From the NCBI GenBank assembly GCA_023434145.1, contig JAEYTI010000065.1, positions 1 through 17,798 of the forward strand: a stretch of DNA of 17,798 nucleotides, read 5' to 3'. The stretch's first letter is position 1. Each line of letters opens with the position of its first letter. Positions 7,493 through 14,014 of this stretch are shown one piece after another. Below the pieces are notes generated by a model. That model made no database searches, was not told where the DNA came from, and worked only from the letters and a program-made list of their open reading frames with translations. Position numbers and translations under genes: made by a program. The stretch is from Chloroflexota bacterium. Lineage in GTDB: Bacteria; Chloroflexota; Anaerolineae; Anaerolineales; Anaerolineaceae.

Positions 7493-7624
7493 GCGGAGAA
7501 TGTTCAGTTTGCAGCTCCGGAAGGATTTTCGGTTCACCTTGCCGCCCCGGCTCACACCAATCCCGGGTTCGCTGACGGGTAAGAACGGAACCTACTCGTT
7601 TCCATCATCGCTTTTCGTGGTCAA

Positions 7625-7653
7625 ATTATGCCACAGATCGGCAGAAAAATCAA
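7625..7653 (-). promoter_or_regulatory. Promoter of the T-box/ileS transcript
   Basis: On the minus strand, TTGATT (7653-7648) and CATAAT (7630-7625) are separated by exactly 17 nt. Transcription would begin near 7618, just ahead of T-box Stem I. The gap to the upstream flavoprotein stop codon is only about 28 nt and holds no strong terminator, so some read-through into the leader is possible. Confidence 0.75.
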
Positions 7654-7681
7654 TTTATTGATACACGCAAAGAGTATGCGC

Positions 7682-8464
7682 TTACACCACAAACGGCGCA
7701 ATGATACGCCCCAGCCCGCGCGCCAGAAGCACCTTTACACGCCCGGCCCGATGTGGAATGTAAAAATCACAGCGCGGGTTCGTCCATCCGTGGTCGTTCC
7801 AGTAGTTGTAGTCAACCGATTCGTCTGGATGCGCGGTCCAGGCATGCTGTTGGATCTTAAATGTCATCAACGATAGAAACGATGGGTTCAGAGCCTTCTT
7901 TTGCTCCAGCGCATCGAACAGTTCGCGCGCGATCTTTGCCGTCTGCTGCTCGAACTGCTTTGCCTCTCCGGGTTTCATCAGTGCACCGGTCTTGAAGCCT
8001 TTTTGACCCGCGATGGAAAAGCCCCATGTGCTAAATGCCGAGCCCAGCGTTCGCAGCGTGTGACCGGTTGGAGAACCTCCAACCGTCGCCAGCAGATAGG
8101 CGCTCTTCCCAGCAAATTCGGGCCGGTGGCAGGCGAAGGCCATGCGGTCGATGAAGTTTTTGGTAATGCCGTTCACGTCGTCCACGTACACCGGGCTGGC
8201 GATCAGCACCGCATCGGCCTGACGCATCTTCGCGCGCAGCGCTGGGATACCATCCTTCACCGGACAATACTCCTCGCCGCGGTCAAAGCAGATGCGGCAG
8301 CCGCGGCACGGCTCGATGTTCACATGCCCGAGGTGAACCGTCTCCACCGTCACGGAGGCAGAACGGCTTTCCGCCAGCGCGCGGAACTGCGTTACGATCT
8401 GCTCCGTTACCTGCGCTGTGTTGCCATTTTTGCGATAGCTGCCGTTCAGCACCAGAAGGTTCAT
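7682..8464 (-). CDS. Iron-sulfur flavoprotein-like NAD(P)H/FMN reductase
   Basis: This 260-residue protein has the flavodoxin-like fold of the NADPH-dependent FMN reductase family. The FMN phosphate loop is visible at the N-terminus (LNGSYRKNGNT, residues 6-16), with SPVYVDDVNG and VGGSPTGHT further on as flavin-contact loops. Cysteines at 53, 56, 59 and 67 form CX2CX2CX7C, the compact motif that holds a 4Fe-4S cluster in archaeal iron-sulfur flavoproteins (Isf). A C-terminal extension of about 80 residues is rich in Trp, His and Tyr. It probably moves electrons in the cytoplasm, for example in oxygen or peroxide detoxification; the substrate is unknown. GGGAG lies about 6 nt upstream of the ATG. 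It is separated from deoA by a large hairpin and probably has its own promoter, which I could not place. Confidence 0.85.
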   Translation of the reverse strand: MNLLVLNGSYRKNGNTAQVTEQIVTQFRALAESRSASVTVETVHLGHVNIEPCRGCRICFDRGEEYCPVKDGIPALRAKMRQADAVLIASPVYVDDVNGITKNFIDRMAFACHRPEFAGKSAYLLATVGGSPTGHTLRTLGSAFSTWGFSIAGQKGFKTGALMKPGEAKQFEQQTAKIARELFDALEQKKALNPSFLSLMTFKIQQHAWTAHPDESVDYNYWNDHGWTNPRCDFYIPHRAGRVKVLLARGLGRIIAPFVV

Positions 8465-8518
8465 AGGTTCTCCCTATATACATACGCAAAATTGCCGCAA
8501 AGTATTCAAAGATCTTTT

Positions 8519-8591
8519 CGGGTTTCAAGGAGTTTTTGGTTTGTTGGGGTGGTTGCACCACCCCAACAAACCAAAAACTCCTTGAAACCCG
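8519..8591. repeat. Perfect 35-bp inverted repeat between deoA and the flavoprotein gene
   Basis: Arms 8519-8553 and 8557-8591 are exact reverse complements with the 3-nt loop TGC. It starts about 36 nt past the deoA stop codon and ends about 55 nt before the flavoprotein start. It could stop or process the deoA transcript, but there is no U-tract after the stem, so it is not a standard intrinsic terminator. The right arm contains CACCCCAACAAAC (8559-8571), also found at 37-49. Confidence 0.93.
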
Positions 8592-8626
8592 TATTGAACG
8601 ATATTCAATTCATTCAACGTAAGGCG

Positions 8627-9931
8627 CTAGGCAACGATATCATAAAACAGCGGCAGGGGTGGGCATTCCGCATCACTCCACGCCAGCGCTTCCATCAGGC
8701 GGGTGCGGGCTTCGGCGGCATCCTGCTGAGTTTTGGCAAAGACAGTGAACAACGGCGCGCCTTGCTCCACCCGGTCACCAACTTTGCAGTGAACGATGAT
8801 CCCAACGCCGGGATGGATCGGCTCGCCTTTCTTCATGCGTCCGGCCCCCAGCAGCACCGAGGTTTCACCAACGATGCGCGCGTGTACCTGTTTGATCCAG
8901 CCAGCCTGCTCCGCGCGAATCGTCTCGGCTACAGGGGCGCCGGGCAGCTTGCTTGGGTCATCCACGTACGCCAGATCGCCGCCCTGAGCCTTTACCAGCC
9001 GCCGGAAGTACTCCCAGGCGCGGCCCTCGGTAATTGCGCTCTCCGCCATCTGGCGGGCTTCTTCGAGCGTGCCCGCCCGCTTGCCCAGCAACAGCATATG
9101 CGACGCCACCACCAGGCAGTGCTCGCGGAAATCGGCCGGGCCGCCGCCGTGCAGGGTATCAATGGCCTCTTTCACTTCCAGCGCGTTGCCCACTGCCTGC
9201 CCGAGCGGCTGGTTCATATCCGAGAGCAGCGCCACCACTGCGCGACCGCTCAATCTTCCGATTGCTACCATGCGTTCCGCCAGCTCTCGCGCTTCGGGAA
9301 CGGTCTCCATGAACGCCCCCAGGCCCACTTTCACGTCCAGCACGATCGCCTGCGCTCCGGCGGCAAGTTTTTTGCTCATGATCGAAGAGGCGATCAGCGG
9401 CATGGAAGGCACGGTGCCCGTCACGTCGCGGAGGGCATAGAGTTTGCCATCTGCTGGGGCAAGGTCGCCGCTCTGCCCGGTGAGCACCAAGCCCATCTCT
9501 TTCAACTGGGTCAAAAATTCCTTCTGCGTCAGGTCCGTGCGGTAACCGGGGATCGATTCCAGCTTATCGAGTGTGCCGCCGCTAAAACCCAGCCCGCGCC
9601 CCGACATCTTGCCCACCGGCAGCCCGCAAGCCGCCACGGTTGGCTCGACCACCAGCGAGGTTTTATCCCCCACCCCGCCGGTCGAATGTTTATCAACCGC
9701 GATCTCGACTACTCGCGAGAGGTCCAGCACCTCGCCCGAGTTTGCCATCGCCAGGGTCAGGTCGGTCGTCTCACGCTCGTTCATGCCGTTCAGCAGCACA
9801 GCCATAGCCCATGCCGAAACCTGGTAGTCCGGGATCTCACCGCTAGAAATCCCCTGCACAAAAAAAGTGATCTCCTCGCCGGTCAGTTCCTGGCGATCAC
9901 GCTTCTTGATAATGATATCGACTGCTCGCAT
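8627..9931 (-). CDS. deoA: Pyrimidine-nucleoside (thymidine) phosphorylase
   Basis: This cytoplasmic salvage enzyme splits thymidine, deoxyuridine or uridine with phosphate, releasing the base and (deoxy)ribose-1-phosphate. At 434 residues it has the usual family length. The phosphate-binding KHSTGG (81-86) and the family signature SGRGLGFSGGTLDKLE (110-125) are present. R168, S183 and K187 have the spacing of the base-binding residues of the E. coli enzyme. Phe-Ser replaces the common His-Thr within the signature (GFSGG rather than GHTGG). The frame is open 14 codons further up, but the start at 9931 has AGGCGGGG about 4 nt upstream and matches the family N-terminus. It appears to be a single-gene unit, bounded by hairpins on both sides, with a TATAAT box about 32 nt upstream. 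Confidence 0.93.
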   Translation of the reverse strand: MRAVDIIIKKRDRQELTGEEITFFVQGISSGEIPDYQVSAWAMAVLLNGMNERETTDLTLAMANSGEVLDLSRVVEIAVDKHSTGGVGDKTSLVVEPTVAACGLPVGKMSGRGLGFSGGTLDKLESIPGYRTDLTQKEFLTQLKEMGLVLTGQSGDLAPADGKLYALRDVTGTVPSMPLIASSIMSKKLAAGAQAIVLDVKVGLGAFMETVPEARELAERMVAIGRLSGRAVVALLSDMNQPLGQAVGNALEVKEAIDTLHGGGPADFREHCLVVASHMLLLGKRAGTLEEARQMAESAITEGRAWEYFRRLVKAQGGDLAYVDDPSKLPGAPVAETIRAEQAGWIKQVHARIVGETSVLLGAGRMKKGEPIHPGVGIIVHCKVGDRVEQGAPLFTVFAKTQQDAAEARTRLMEALAWSDAECPPLPLFYDIVA

Positions 9932-9962
9932 ATCCCCGCCTTCTTGAAATTGGTTTGTTTCG

Positions 9963-9968
9963 ATTATA
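9963..9968 (-). promoter_or_regulatory. -10 box of the deoA promoter
   Basis: The minus strand reads TATAAT, ending about 32 nt before the deoA start. The place for a -35 box falls inside the stem of the hairpin at 9976-10022 and reads CGGACC, a poor match. The promoter may be weak, activator-dependent or affected by the hairpin. Confidence 0.5.
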
Positions 9969-9975
9969 CACAATA

Positions 9976-10022
9976 TAAAGCACCCGGTCCGTCATCGGAA
10001 TGATGACGGACCGGGTGCTTTA
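9976..10022 (-). terminator. Perfect 21-bp hairpin between khpB and deoA
   Basis: Arms 9976-9996 and 10002-10022 are exact reverse complements with a 5-nt loop. On the minus strand the stem runs into TTTATATTG, a modest U-rich tail. It is the second of two tandem hairpins after khpB and probably ends the rpmH operon; it also overlaps the -35 region of deoA. Confidence 0.75.
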
Positions 10023-10031
10023 CTCACTTGT

Positions 10032-10076
10032 TTTGCACATATATCGATGTACGGAGCACATCCATATATGTGCAAA
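10032..10076 (-). terminator. First hairpin downstream of khpB
   Basis: Arms 10032-10050 and 10058-10076 pair over 18 of 19 positions (C-C mismatch at 10045/10063) around a 7-nt loop. It begins 7 nt past the khpB stop codon. No clear T-run follows, so it may act together with the hairpin at 9976-10022 or protect the 3' end. Confidence 0.65.
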
Positions 10077-10083
10077 CTTCTTT

Positions 10084-10884
10084 TTATCCCTGCTTTTTAG
10101 CCGAGATCGTCACCTTGCGGTTGGGCTCTTCGCCCACGCTCTCGGTTAATACTTCTGGGTTGTCGCGCAGTTCCAGGTGAATCACGCGGCGCTCATTGGC
10201 GGGCATGGGCTCCAGCACCTGGCGGCGGCCCGTGTGAAGGGCCTGCTCGGCCATCCGGCGGGCGATCTGCCGAAGCTGGCGCTCGCGGCGGGCGCGGTAG
10301 CCCTGCACATCGATCATCAGCGGGATCCAGCGGTCGAGCCGCTTGCAGATGATCAGGCTGGAGATGTACTGGATGGCGTTGAGGGTCTCGGAGCGGCGGC
10401 CAATCAAAATGCTCAGGTCATTGCCTTCCACATTTACCAATACCACCTTCTCTTCGCTCTCTTCGTCAGTGTCGCGGTACGATGCGGTGACTTTCGCGCG
10501 CACTTTCATCTTATCGATCAGTTCTGTCACCACCTCGGTCGCCACGCGCAGCGTCTCGTCCAGGTTGCTCAGGTCTACCGCTGTCTCATTTGCAGCTTCC
10601 AGCACCGCATCGGCAGAGTCGGACGCGCTTGAGGCGGGCCGGGGCTCGACCGGGCGAACAGGGGCTTCCTTCTGCGGTCTCGGCATGACGGGCTGCGGGG
10701 TGGTCTTAATCGACAAGCGAATCCGAGCCTGGCGACTGCCCAGGCCGAATAAACCGCGTGAACCGGCATCCAGCACTTCAACGTCAACCGCGTCTTGCGG
10801 CAGATTTAGCTGTGAGAGGCCTTTCTGAATGGCCTCCTCAACTGTTGGCGCGATTACTTCCAGTGTTGTTTTTTCTTGGCTCAT
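10084..10884 (-). CDS. khpB: RNA-binding protein KhpB (Jag)
   Basis: This 266-residue cytoplasmic RNA-binding protein is regularly encoded next to yidC. It shows a Jag_N domain (about 5-58, with GSRGLFGLGSRQARI), a Pro/Ser-rich linker (61-92), a KH domain (about 128-195) and a C-terminal R3H domain with the R-x3-H motif (R232, H236 in ANERRVIHLEL). The KH GxxG loop reads GRRS (162-165), so the last glycine is a serine. Family members bind many mRNAs and influence cell elongation and division in Firmicutes; here the role is inferred. The start has GAGG about 5 nt upstream and lies 47 nt inside the end of yidC, an unusually long overlap. It is the last gene of the rpmH operon. Confidence 0.92.
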   Translation of the reverse strand: MSQEKTTLEVIAPTVEEAIQKGLSQLNLPQDAVDVEVLDAGSRGLFGLGSRQARIRLSIKTTPQPVMPRPQKEAPVRPVEPRPASSASDSADAVLEAANETAVDLSNLDETLRVATEVVTELIDKMKVRAKVTASYRDTDEESEEKVVLVNVEGNDLSILIGRRSETLNAIQYISSLIICKRLDRWIPLMIDVQGYRARRERQLRQIARRMAEQALHTGRRQVLEPMPANERRVIHLELRDNPEVLTESVGEEPNRKVTISAKKQG

Positions 10885-11683
10885 GTTTGCCTCGGTTGGA
10901 TTTCACCTCCGTGGCGGGCGCGGGCTTCTTGCCAGGCAGCAAGTTACGGAAGTTCGCTTTTCCCAGGAGGGCATATTGCAGGACACCAAAAACGTTGGAG
11001 ATCACAAAGTACAGTGCTAACCCCGAGGCCAGTGTCCATGCCAGGTAGCCCATGAACAGGGGCATATACAGGTTCATAATGCCGGTCATTTGGGCTGCCT
11101 GGTCATTGCCACCGGCAGTCGGCGGGGTCATCAACTTCGATTGGACGTAGGTGGTCACCATCACCAGAATCGCCAGAACGGGGATACCAAACCCCAGTCC
11201 AGGGATCACCAGGCGTTCGGGCTGGCCAAGGTTCATCCACAGGAAGTTGTTATTGAGCGGTATCAACGTGGAGACATCGAGGAAGCTCGGCCAGATGTGG
11301 CGGACGAGCCGCAGCAGATCCATCGGCGTGTTCGACATTGACTGGATAATGGCCTGATACAACCCGATGATGATCGGGAACTGGATCAGCAGCGGCAAGC
11401 AGGAGGCAAAGGGATTAATCCCCAACTCTTTATAGAGCTTCATCTGCTCCTGAGCCAGCTTTTCTTTGTCGTCTTTGTACTTCTTCTGTGCCTCAATCCA
11501 TTTTTCGTTCTTCTGCAGTTCCTGCATCCCCTGAGTGCCCTTCATTTGCTGGGCGGTGAGCGGGTGCGTAACCAGCCGGATGAGGATGGTGAACAGGATG
11601 ATGGCAATGCCAAAGTTCTGCCCGGTCACATTATAGATGAAGAGCAAAACATTGGTCAAAAAGGCAATAAAAGCGTCCCACAT
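10838..11683 (-). CDS. yidC: Membrane protein insertase YidC/SpoIIIJ
   Basis: This 281-residue insertase places and folds membrane proteins, alone or with SecYEG. It has the short Gram-positive-type layout without the large periplasmic domain of proteobacterial YidC. The first membrane segment (about 8-38) ends in TILIRLVTHPL, with Arg36 in the place of the conserved groove arginine. A charged cytoplasmic helical hairpin follows (about 47-90), then the conserved INPFASCLPLLIQFPIIIGLY segment and three more membrane segments. The tail (about 250-281) is very basic and could contact ribosomes. There is no lipobox, unlike in B. subtilis SpoIIIJ. GGAG lies 9 nt before the ATG and overlaps the end of the upstream lipoprotein gene, so the two genes are closely coupled. 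Confidence 0.94.
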   Translation of the reverse strand: MWDAFIAFLTNVLLFIYNVTGQNFGIAIILFTILIRLVTHPLTAQQMKGTQGMQELQKNEKWIEAQKKYKDDKEKLAQEQMKLYKELGINPFASCLPLLIQFPIIIGLYQAIIQSMSNTPMDLLRLVRHIWPSFLDVSTLIPLNNNFLWMNLGQPERLVIPGLGFGIPVLAILVMVTTYVQSKLMTPPTAGGNDQAAQMTGIMNLYMPLFMGYLAWTLASGLALYFVISNVFGVLQYALLGKANFRNLLPGKKPAPATEVKSNRGKHEPRKNNTGSNRANS

Positions 11684-11698
11684 ATTTTTTTACTCCAA

Positions 11699-12781
11699 TT
11701 ACTTGGGCGCGGTAAACGGCCAGGAAACCTGCCCGTTCAAGCCAAACGCCTGCAGCAGTTGATTCTGCTCATTTTGAGTCACGGGTACAATCAGATTGCT
11801 CCCCACGACCACAGGCGTGCTGTACAGTTTACCATTAATGAGCTGTCTCCACAGGACAGATTCGCCATCGAAGGAGTAGGCAATCACAGTGCCCTCGTTC
11901 TCCACTCCCTCTGTGGGGAAGGCCACGCCATCCGGGAGCAGCACGCCGCCAGCAATCACCGGGGATCCGGCATCCTGCTGCCACAGCACCGCGCCATCAG
12001 ACGTTGAAACAGCGGTTACTTTGTTGGCCTGGTTGCCCACATACAAGGCATCTTCACCCAGTACCGGGGTAGACCAGATCCGCCCGCCGGTTTCGGCGCG
12101 CCAAATGACACTGCCATCCGCCACGTTAACCGCCACAACCTCACCGTCCATCGTGCCCACGTAGAGCGACTCACCATCTAACACGGCGGCGCTGGTCAGG
12201 GCGCTGCCCAGATCAGTCTGCCAGATCAAAGCGCCATCGGTGATATTGAGCGCATACAGGTTGTGATCCATCGCGGGCAGGTACACCACCTCGCCATCGC
12301 TGCTCGGTTGCGCGAACAGTACGTTGCCGGTATCAAAGCTCCACAACAGCTTGCCAGTGCGGTCGAGCGCATAGAGGAAATCATCGGTGGCGGGCGCCAG
12401 GATAACATCCCCAACAATCAGCGGCGTGGCGGCAAAGTTCCCAGAAGTTGTGGTGAATGGAACCTGCCAGGCAGGCTGTCCAGACTTATTGAGTGCGTAC
12501 AGTTCCTTGCCATAGTTGCCCACAACGATCAAATCTTCTCCCACAGCGGGAGCAGCATAGAACGGCTTTGCTGCGTTGGGGTCGGCAGGAAACTGCCATG
12601 CCAGAGTGCCGTTACTGGCGTTTACCGCCATAACGCGGCCCTGGTACGAGAGGTACACAAGGTTTTCATCTACTGAGACGCCGGGCCAGCTATTGACGAC
12701 AGCGCCGCCGCCGCATGCGGTCAGCAGAAAGCTCATCAAAATGACAAGCGTTACAAGAAGGGGAAAGCGAGATTTCTTCAT
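11699..12781 (-). CDS. BamB-like PQQ-repeat lipoprotein
   Basis: This 360-residue protein starts with a lipoprotein signal peptide: KK-S-R, a hydrophobic core (7-19), then the lipobox LTAC with Cys23 as the lipid-modified residue. The mature part consists of eight repeats of the PQQ/beta-propeller type, each near the pattern hydrophobic-Y-V-G-x-x-G-x-hydrophobic-x-A-hydrophobic-N-x-x-D-G-x-hydrophobic-W. Examples are LYVGTMDGEVVAVNVADGSVIW and the unit before it. Eight blades match BamB of the outer-membrane assembly machine. The Trp-rich repeats suggest a scaffold, not a PQQ enzyme. It lies on the outer face of the cytoplasmic membrane or in the envelope. The gene lies between yidD (52 nt gap) and yidC (15 nt gap). 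The ribosome binding site is weak. The fold is sure; the function is inferred. Confidence 0.87.
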   Translation of the reverse strand: MKKSRFPLLVTLVILMSFLLTACGGGAVVNSWPGVSVDENLVYLSYQGRVMAVNASNGTLAWQFPADPNAAKPFYAAPAVGEDLIVVGNYGKELYALNKSGQPAWQVPFTTTSGNFAATPLIVGDVILAPATDDFLYALDRTGKLLWSFDTGNVLFAQPSSDGEVVYLPAMDHNLYALNITDGALIWQTDLGSALTSAAVLDGESLYVGTMDGEVVAVNVADGSVIWRAETGGRIWSTPVLGEDALYVGNQANKVTAVSTSDGAVLWQQDAGSPVIAGGVLLPDGVAFPTEGVENEGTVIAYSFDGESVLWRQLINGKLYSTPVVVGSNLIVPVTQNEQNQLLQAFGLNGQVSWPFTAPK

Positions 12782-12834
12782 TCGGGTTGTGTGTCTCGGA
12801 GAGCAAGGTTGGGTCGGGCAGGTAGGGCCAGTCT

Positions 12835-13128
12835 TCAGGGGACGGGGTCATAACCGCCGGGGTTGAACGGGTTGCAGCGTAGAACACGCCAGACGGTCAT
12901 AACGCCGCCTTTCAGCGCCCCGTATTTGTAGATGGCTTGATAGCCATAATGAGAACAAGAGGGATAGAACCGGCACGTATTGGAGGGCAGCGTTTTCGAG
13001 AGTGAAGCTTGATATCCGCGGATCAGCGCGAGCAACATCCAACGCGGAAGCGTGAAAAGCGTCACGGGCAAATCCCGCAAACGCGGTTCACTGGCATACT
13101 CATCACTGCTGTGGTTGTGGTCGCTCAT
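12835..13128 (-). CDS. yidD: Membrane protein insertion efficiency factor YidD
   Basis: This 97-residue protein belongs to the YidD family, whose members help YidC-dependent insertion at the inner face of the membrane. The family signature is complete: an amphipathic start (LPRWMLLALIRGYQASLSKTL), then CRFYPSCSHYGYQAI with its two cysteines, then GxxxTVWRVLRCNPFNPGGYDPVP as the C-terminus. About 28 extra N-terminal residues precede the usual family start and are hydrophilic and His/Ser/Asp-rich. The start lies 26 nt inside rnpA, so the genes are translationally coupled. Confidence 0.93.
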   Translation of the reverse strand: MSDHNHSSDEYASEPRLRDLPVTLFTLPRWMLLALIRGYQASLSKTLPSNTCRFYPSCSHYGYQAIYKYGALKGGVMTVWRVLRCNPFNPGGYDPVP

Positions 13129-13459
13129 CCAATATTCCCGAGCGCTTCAACAGCGCCTGAATTGCGGCGCAGATTTCGGGGAAACCCGCCTGCCCCATCG
13201 GTTTCCGAGAAAGGAAAACCAGATCACGTCCGGTGGTAAGGCACGGTAGAAAGCGGTCGATGCACGCGCGCATCTGTCGTTTGGCGCGGTTGCGCTGCAC
13301 GGCGGTTCCCACCGCGCGCCCCGCCACCACACCGATCCGTACCTGTTCGATCTCATTGGGAGCCACCAGTAACACAACAAGCGGGTGCGCATATGACTTA
13401 CCTATACGCCGCACCCGCTGGAAATCGGTGGACCGGGTCAGGCGAAACCTGCGTTTCAC
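13103..13459 (-). CDS. rnpA: Ribonuclease P protein component
   Basis: This 118-residue basic protein is the subunit of RNase P that helps the catalytic RNA bind pre-tRNA leaders. The N-terminus (KRRFRLTRSTDFQRV) is typical, and the signature GTAVQRNRAKRQMR at 51-64 contains the conserved RNR motif (56-58). The start is GTG. A nearby ATG (13461-13463) is in another frame. AGGT lies about 8 nt upstream. It follows rpmH after 135 nt and overlaps yidD. The spacer from rpmH contains CACCC/GGGTG stems (about 13543-13575) that may reduce transcription after rpmH; this is an inference. Confidence 0.93.
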   Translation of the reverse strand: MKRRFRLTRSTDFQRVRRIGKSYAHPLVVLLVAPNEIEQVRIGVVAGRAVGTAVQRNRAKRQMRACIDRFLPCLTTGRDLVFLSRKPMGQAGFPEICAAIQALLKRSGILDERPQPQQ

Positions 13460-13594
13460 CCATTTACCTGTTGCATTTCAATCGAGCAATCTCTCGATAA
13501 CAAAATTCCGTAAGATGGTTTGCAACTGTGCCCAAGCGGTTCCACCCGCCGGGTGCTGCAGCGTGGCAGCCACCCAGGCAGCGGGAACAGCCGG

Positions 13595-13765
13595 TTACCA
13601 GGATACTTTCTTGACGTGATTGTTCATCGAAACGGTTAGGCGATGGCGGCCCTTAGCGCGGCGGCGCTTGAGGACGACCTGGCCGTCAGCGGTGGACATG
13701 CGGGCGCGGAAACCATGCACGCGCATGCGGCGACGAATCTTGGGCTGATAAGTGCGCTTTGTCAT
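13595..13765 (-). CDS. rpmH: 50S ribosomal protein L34
   Basis: This 56-residue basic protein of the large ribosomal subunit reads MTKRTYQPKIRRRMRVHGFR at its start and has the usual L34 core, RMSTADGQVVLKRRRAKGRH. The C-terminus VSMNNHVKKVSW is longer than in many L34 proteins (44-46 residues). AAAGGAAG lies about 7 nt before the ATG. It is the first gene of the operon with rnpA, yidD, the lipoprotein gene, yidC and khpB. A strong promoter and a long leader with a hairpin lie upstream. No dnaA gene or DnaA boxes are seen next to it. Confidence 0.96.
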   Translation of the reverse strand: MTKRTYQPKIRRRMRVHGFRARMSTADGQVVLKRRRAKGRHRLTVSMNNHVKKVSW

Positions 13766-13799
13766 TGCAGTACTTCCTTTCTAAATCAAATGGTCTTAC

Positions 13800-13851
13800 T
13801 TCGGTATCCTGGTGTATAAGCGACATTTCGCATGTACACCAGGATACTGAA
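13800..13851. repeat. Hairpin in the rpmH leader
   Basis: Arms 13800-13816 and 13835-13851 pair over 17 positions with one G/T mismatch. The 18-nt loop has its own small stem (GCGA with TCGC). It lies about 35 nt before the rpmH start, within the predicted leader. The right arm shares ACCAGGATACT with the 3' end of rpmH itself (13597-13607). Confidence 0.8.
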
Positions 13852-13926
13852 AGTTTAATAGAGGCGGTTTTTTATCGAAGAACGAACTTGTATCTAAGTC
13901 GATTCCTTCTACACACACGAACGGTG

Positions 13927-13955
13927 ATTATACCGTAAGGGTGCGGCATGGTCAA
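13927..13955 (-). promoter_or_regulatory. rpmH: Promoter of the rpmH-rnpA-yidD-yidC-khpB operon
   Basis: On the minus strand TTGACC (13955-13950) and a perfect TATAAT (13932-13927) are separated by exactly 17 nt. Transcription would start near 13920 and leave a leader of about 155 nt before rpmH. This is one of the two best promoter matches in the window and suits a highly expressed ribosomal operon. Confidence 0.88.
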
Positions 13956-13981
13956 TCCACGCCGCAAAATTGCTGTAAATT

Positions 13982-14014
13982 TGCCCGGCATCCCGCGTAC
14001 ACGACTGCCGGGCA
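13982..14014 (-). terminator. Probable terminator after the second trkA gene
   Basis: Perfect 9-bp arms (TGCCCGGCA at 13982-13990 and its complement at 14006-14014) enclose a 15-nt loop. On the minus strand AAATTT follows, a weak U-tract. It lies between the TrkA stop codon and the rpmH promoter and probably separates the two operons. Confidence 0.6.

Larger units (their letters stand above)
7257..7618 (-). promoter_or_regulatory. T-box riboswitch (Ile), leader of ileS
   Basis: This RNA leader senses uncharged tRNA-Ile and allows transcription into ileS. The canonical T-box AGGGTGGTACCGCGGG is at 7318-7303. Its UGGU bulge would pair with the ACCA end of tRNA-Ile. The terminator stem (7288-7278 with 7272-7262) is followed by T6. 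AGGG of the T-box can pair instead with CCCT of the terminator, giving the antiterminator. Stem I is recognisable: GGTTC pairs with GAACC and GGAA with TTCC, around a loop holding AGTA on one side and AUC (7526-7524) on the other. AUC is an isoleucine codon and fits as the specifier. The leader is about 360 nt because a 65-nt perfect palindrome (7428-7492) lies between Stem I and the downstream stems. Confidence 0.92.

Noticed and set aside
7631..7681. Terminator after the flavoprotein gene
   Set aside because: Only a 5- to 6-bp A/T stem with a short T-run is seen, and it overlaps the -35 box of the T-box promoter; too weak to list.
9932..9973. Upstream ATG for deoA at 9973
   Set aside because: It would overlap the region of the -10 box and the transcription start, and adds 14 residues not typical of the family.
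7901..10003. 700-codon open frame on the plus strand
   Set aside because: It runs antisense through the flavoprotein gene, the large hairpin and deoA. Both antisense genes have full family signatures, and the plus-strand product is rich in His, Arg and Gln with no recognisable domain.
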